Below, in pieces: positions 59,400 to 64,000 of a stretch of 64,000 nt of DNA. The translations under genes and the position numbers were made by a program. This DNA comes from Letharia columbiana (taxonomy: Eukaryota > Ascomycota > Lecanoromycetes > Lecanorales > Parmeliaceae). The DNA lies in NCBI RefSeq assembly GCF_014066305.1, contig NW_023501053.1, forward strand, positions 328,501 to 392,500. The letters are read 5' to 3'. Each line of letters starts with the position of its first letter. Position 1 is the first letter of the stretch. Under the pieces are notes generated by a model. It did not search any database, was not told where the DNA came from, and worked only from the letters and a program-made list of their open reading frames with translations.

Positions 59400-61937
59400 A
59401 AATTAACTCTTAATATACTTTTTATATCTTTATTATATATCTATATAGCGTATTAAGCTCAATATAGCGCTAGCTTTTTATTAAAATATTACTTCACATA
59501 ATTAAATTAAATATTCATATAATAGCTCTTAAAGATAAAGATTAAATAGATATAGTACTCTCTATTATCTAAAAAATAGTAGTTTAAATTATTTAATTAT
59601 AATATAATTTTAAAGTATTAATAAGATTAATAATATTATCTTTTCTACTTTTATTAATAACTAAGATTATATATAATATATCGAACTTTAAATTTATATC
59701 TAGCTAAAAAAAAAAATATTACTAAAACGCTTTTAGATAAATAGTATTTTTATATTTATTTAGAATTAAAGTTATAAAAAAATCTTAAAGAATACGTTTT
59801 AACCCTCTTTATTTCGAATAAAGCGTATTATATACTTATAATTAAATTAGATTTAAAGCTAATACGAGTTTTATAATAATTAAAGCCTTTAATTATACTC
59901 TTATATCTCGAAGAAATATTCTATATTCTATTTTATTATTTAAATTCTATATAAACTTCCTCTATTTAAATATCTTAATATAATATCTACTATTAACTTT
60001 AATATTATAATCGAGATTTTTTTTAAATAATAATAAGTTTTATAATCTATTCGAGTACTATATTATATAAAACTATTATTATTAATCTATTAAAGTATAT
60101 CGCTAAGAAATATTATATTAAAGATCTATATTAGCGTTATATTTCGATTTCTATTAATTTTTAATTTTATATTATAATCTAACTTCTAAATAAACTTATA
60201 AAAGACTTTTATTATATTATTAAGTCTTATATTATATAATCTTAATAAGATCATAAATATATTAATAAGCTTTCTATATTTCTTATAATTTAAATAAGCT
60301 AAAATTAAATAAAATACCTTAAAAACTTTATATATATTTCTATATATTTTAAAGTTATTAATAAATAAAAGATATAATATAAATATATAAGATTTAATTA
60401 TAAATACTTCGATATATTTATAATTAAAATATTATATCTCTAACTTTTTTTAAATTTAATAAAGATAATAAAGAGATCGAATACTTAATATATAAAGATT
60501 AAAGACTTTTTAAATATAGTATTAATCGTCAAAATAGATAATCTCTTTCTTATTATTATTATATTTATAATTAAGATATATATTAAGATAATAATTAATA
60601 CTATTTATCTTAAGAAGTTAATTCTTAAATAGAAAGAATTTATATATATTATCTTTATTTAAATTAAAATCGTATAAGATAGATTATATATATCGCTATT
60701 CTATAACTATCTATATAGTTATAACTATTTCTTTATCGATATTCCTCTAATAGTCTTAATTAATAAATATTATACGATTTATTTTAAAAGATAGAGATCT
60801 AATATAAACTAGATTTTTAGAAATAATAAGAGTACTAGTATTTATATAATAAACGTCTTTAAATATTATTTATATAAATAATTTTTAAATATTTAACTTT
60901 TAAAGCTCGATAAGCTTATCTATATAATAAGCTATACTAAAAATATTTTTTTATATAATTTAATAATTAATAAAATCATATATATAAGATTAATAAGATT
61001 ATATTATTATTATTATACTAATTTTTTAATTCTCTAATATTTTATTATCTTCTATTTTTATAAAAATAATTATTATTTTTCTAAAATAATTATTAAAGGC
61101 TTTTTTATTAATTATTATAATAATATATAGCGATAAATCTAGCGTTTTAATATATTAAGCTTTATTAATAAGATTTATATCGAATTTAGATTTATAATCT
61201 TATTATTCTTTATATTAACTTCCTCTATAAAAGGCTTTTATAATTAAAAAACCTCTCTTAGACGTGCGTAATTAATTCTCGAATATTCTAATTTCTTAAA
61301 TTATAAACTTAATACTAGATATAGAAGTAATAGAAAAATATTCTTTTTATCTTACTATAGAATTATTTCGTAGAATAGCGTAGATAAGGATATTATAGAT
61401 AAGGATATCGTAGATAAGAATATCGTAGATAAGAATATTATAGATAAGGATATTATATATAAGAGTAATAATAGTTCTTTATAGTCGTTAGATCTAGTAA
61501 AGTTATCTTATAATAATAAATTCTTATTATCGATATTATTAGAAGATTTAAGATCTTTAAGATAATTTAGTAGTATTAGAACGCGTATTTTTTAAGATAT
61601 ATTCGAGACTTCGTTAGCTAACTAGACGATAATTAGAATTTATTATTATAAATATAAAGAGCTTATAATAAATAGATCCTTCTCTTTATTACTTTTCGTA
61701 TTTATCTTAGTATTAAATATTAATTACTCTTATTTATCTAATTCTTATCTATTTATACTTAAAGAAGCTATACTCTTATTTAAAAATACTTACTACTTTA
61801 CTATATTATTTATATAAAGACCCCCTTCGCTAAAGACTTTCATAATATATATAGATAAGGGCGAATTATTTATTAAACTAGTCTAATGCGGAGATATAAT
61901 CTATTATTCTCTATAATCGTTATCTATAGTAGCAATA
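59400..61937. other. AT-rich RIP-mutated DNA, unassigned
   Basis: No gene or transposon termini recognised. A 15 bp tandem repeat (GTAGATAAGGATATC-type, about five units) lies at 61380-61455; one frame reads repeated VDKDI or VDKNI, so it once may have been coding. Confidence 0.45.
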
Positions 61938-62048
61938 TGTAAGCACTGTTAACCACTAGGCCATAGGCCCAAAAAGCGAAGGTATCGCGCTTCATGCACG
62001 AATACACCCTATTGAGCCCTATAAGCTTAGGTCAGGCCAGGCCTGACA
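61938..62048. repeat. left terminal repeat of the 640 bp TRIM
   Basis: 111 bp, TGTAAGCACTG to GGCCTGACA. It ends in a near-perfect palindrome GTCAGGCC-A-GGCCTGAC (62031-62047). Identical to 62467-62577. Confidence 0.9.
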
Positions 62049-62351
62049 ATGCCTCCCCCTCTAGGGCTACGTCCCCGTAGCCCCAAGGCAAAAGGATATG
62101 GTACGCCCACTGCCCCGAAGGCGCAGTGGCGGAGGTGCTCAGGGGGGATCAGCCCCGAGCGAATTTGGTGTCCCCCACCGTAGTGGCGGGACGTCGCCTC
62201 AGAGGTCCCTTGTGGGACATGTGCGGAATTGGTTCCCTACCCGCCGTAGCGGCATAGCGGAACAAAGTTGCTCCGGGGGGGCCAGCCCCGAGCATGTTGT
62301 TTTGTTTCTGGGGCTGAAAACCCCGCCACAACAGAAGTCGGTCCCAAGTCA

Positions 62352-62362
62352 GGGTCGAACCC
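62352..62362 (-). promoter_or_regulatory. polymerase III B-box-like motif in the TRIM
   Basis: The minus strand reads GGGTTCGACCC, close to the tRNA B-box. An A-box-like TGGCCTAGTGG lies upstream on the same strand in the right terminal repeat (62482-62492), about 120 bp away. The spacing is long for a tRNA and no tRNA fold was found. Confidence 0.35.
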
Positions 62363-62450
62363 TCCACCTGCAGACACGAGGATCGGCACGATCACCCCCG
62401 TAGTGGCAAGCCTTACTTAGTACGCATTCCGAGGGATCAAGGCCCGGAAC

Positions 62451-62523
62451 TGAAGCGCGATACTATTGTAAGCACTGTTAACCACTAGGCCATAGGCCCA
62501 AAAAGCGAAGGTATCGCGCTTCA
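62451..62523. repeat. 13 bp inverted repeat across the TRIM/terminal-repeat junction
   Basis: TGAAGCGCGATAC at 62451-62463 pairs perfectly with GTATCGCGCTTCA at 62511-62523, with a 47 nt loop spanning the start of the right terminal repeat. The same arm in the left repeat is 61982-61994. Confidence 0.7.
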
Positions 62524-62577
62524 TGCACGAATACACCCTATTGAGCCCTATAAGCTTAGGTCAGGCCAGGCCTGACA
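62467..62577. repeat. right terminal repeat of the 640 bp TRIM
   Basis: Identical to the left terminal repeat; followed by TSD CAATA. Confidence 0.9.
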
Positions 62578-62582
62578 CAATA

Positions 62583-64000
62583 TATGGGGATAAATTTCTA
62601 GACTTATTATCTCCAAGCTCATCGTTCTTATTTAAATTTTATATAAATATTTATAGACTATTAATCTTTTAAAATTTAGAAGTTATAATAGTAATTAATA
62701 TATATTTTAGAGGAGAAAAGTTATTTATAAATTTAAAAGAAAGTCGTAGAATCGCTTTTTATAAGATTTATAAAAGATCGCGATTTTAGAATAATTTTAT
62801 CGTAAAGCTATATATTCTTATTTAAATCTTAAAAATCTTAAATTATAAGTTCGCCTAAGATATAATATTTAATAATATATATTACTTTTCGTCGAGAATA
62901 TTTTAAGAATAATTTATTAATATATATAGTTAATTAAATATTTAATTATTATATCTATATATATTAAAGATTAGATATATAATTTATACTAAAGCTATTA
63001 AATTTCTCTATAAAAATTATTAAAGTAATTTTTAACTACTATTAAAATATATAAATTATAATTAAAATATAATTATAAGAAAAGAAAAAAGAGAGTCTCT
63101 ATTAAAGGTTTTAAATAATATAATAATTACTAATAGAAGAAAGCTATAAAAAGCCTTTTATAGTATTTATATTATAGCTTAACGTATTAATAATATTAAT
63201 TATAGAATTAAATTATCTTTATATTAAAGATAAGATATAGAGAAAAGAAGTATATCGTAATAAGAGCTATAATTATAATTTTATAAATATATCTCTTATA
63301 AGAGATTTTTATATATTAAGGATATTAGTATAATATAAGAGAAAGTATTTTATAGAGAGAATAGCTTATATTTATAGCTATATATATTCTTCTTTTTTAG
63401 CTAAAAGAATATAGCGTAATATCTTATAAGAGATTAGAATATTAGATATCTTATTTTTTAACGCTAGATTTAAATTATTAATTTTTATTAATTTATTATC
63501 AACTAGCACTTAGTTATCTAGATCGATTTATTTAATTATTTTATCGACTAAATAAAAAATAGCGCGATTTAACTTAGCTATAGCTTTAAAGATTATCTTT
63601 TTAATATTTCTTTATATTATAATATTATTAAATATATTAATAATATAATACTCGTAAAAATATATAACTTTAAAAGAATTATTAAATTATTATACTCTAT
63701 CTATAATTTACTCTAAAACTTTAAAGTTCTACGCGCTCTTAATTATATAAATATATTAATATCGTTATTATATATTTAGATTAGTGCTTTTAATAGTATA
63801 TATTATTATATATACTATTACTTTATCGTTCGATTTATTAAATTAATCTATAATAAGATTATATTTTTTCACTTTCTAAAAAATAGTAATTATAATAATA
63901 TTAATATCGAGAATTTAAAAAATAATAAATAGTAGTATAGTAATAGCTGATAGTTAATACTAGATAATATATTTCTTCTTATTTCTAATTATCTAATATT
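62583..64000. other. AT-rich RIP-mutated DNA to the window end
   Basis: Continues the sequence interrupted by the TRIM. The first 40 bp is a little less mutated; the rest is AT-rich with no open frame or recognised element. Confidence 0.5.

Larger units (their letters stand above)
61938..62577. mobile_element. intact GC-rich TRIM, 640 bp
   Basis: Identical 111 bp direct repeats (61938-62048 and 62467-62577), TG to CA, with TSD CAATA at 61933-61937 and 62578-62582. The inside is GC-rich and unmutated, in sharp contrast to the AT-rich flanks, so insertion is recent. No domain or credible gene is present; the short open frames inside are composition effects. Repeated internal phrases include GCTC-GGGGGG-CAGCCCCGAGC (62135-62160 and 62268-62293) and GTAGTGGCGG-like motifs. 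It must move with proteins supplied by another element. No textbook primer-binding site (TGG...) follows the left repeat. Confidence 0.85.

Noticed and set aside
62098..62403. 101-codon plus-strand and 72-codon minus-strand open frames in the TRIM
   Set aside because: They overlap each other within a non-coding GC-rich mobile element; high GC alone gives such frames and no motif is visible.
61938..62577. SINE rather than TRIM
   Set aside because: Terminal direct repeats with TG..CA ends and a 5 bp TSD fit an LTR-type element better; no poly(A) tail or tRNA fold. The pol III-like boxes are kept as a finding.

Overview
This window looks like a gene-free heterochromatic block from a filamentous ascomycete (Pezizomycotina-type) genome. 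Most of it is extremely AT-rich and almost devoid of CpA/TpG while keeping CpG, CpT and CpC. That is the footprint of repeat-induced point mutation (RIP, C to T at CpA). I see no host protein gene, tRNA, rRNA or CRISPR array. What is readable is a stack of transposable elements of different ages, most recognisable only by paired termini, target-site duplications (TSDs) and short fossil motifs.

Layout. 1-5225: AT-rich, unassigned. 5370-6863: 5' fragment of a LINE. 7369-13543 and 13628-19787: two minus-strand LINE copies, about 6.2 kb each. 19788-22947 plus 31155-32519: degraded Ty3/gypsy copy A. It is split by a small LTR element (22948-31149, TSD ATTAT), which is itself split by an intact chromovirus (23758-30938, TSD ATTCT). 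33559-40651: full-length degraded gypsy copy B (TSD AAATA). 40657-46371: rearranged inverted gypsy pieces (C, D), a 2.0 kb element with internal tandem repeats, and related fragments. 46378-48984: element with two 663 bp inverted repeats. 49040-55663: degraded Ty1/copia element (TSD TATTT) carrying a 429 bp less mutated insertion. 58455-59399: second copy of the small LTR element (TSD AAATT). 61938-62577: an unmutated GC-rich 640 bp TRIM (TSD CAATA). The rest is AT-rich spacer.

Only one real protein gene is present: the 2,110-residue Gag-Pol of the chromovirus at 24091-30423 on the minus strand. Its order is Gag with a collagen-like Gly-X-Y run, a zinc finger, protease, reverse transcriptase, RNase H, integrase, GPY/F module, chromodomain, and a basic tail with an AT-hook. 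Identical LTRs, an open frame and normal base composition mark it as recent. The 640 bp TRIM is also young, but it has no coding capacity and would need proteins supplied in trans.

The most interesting point is the combination of a chromodomain and an AT-hook on the integrase tail of an element sitting inside nested, AT-rich, RIP-mutated DNA. This suggests a two-signal system for targeting heterochromatin. The block could be a centromere or another large AT-rich isochore, but the sequence alone does not decide that.
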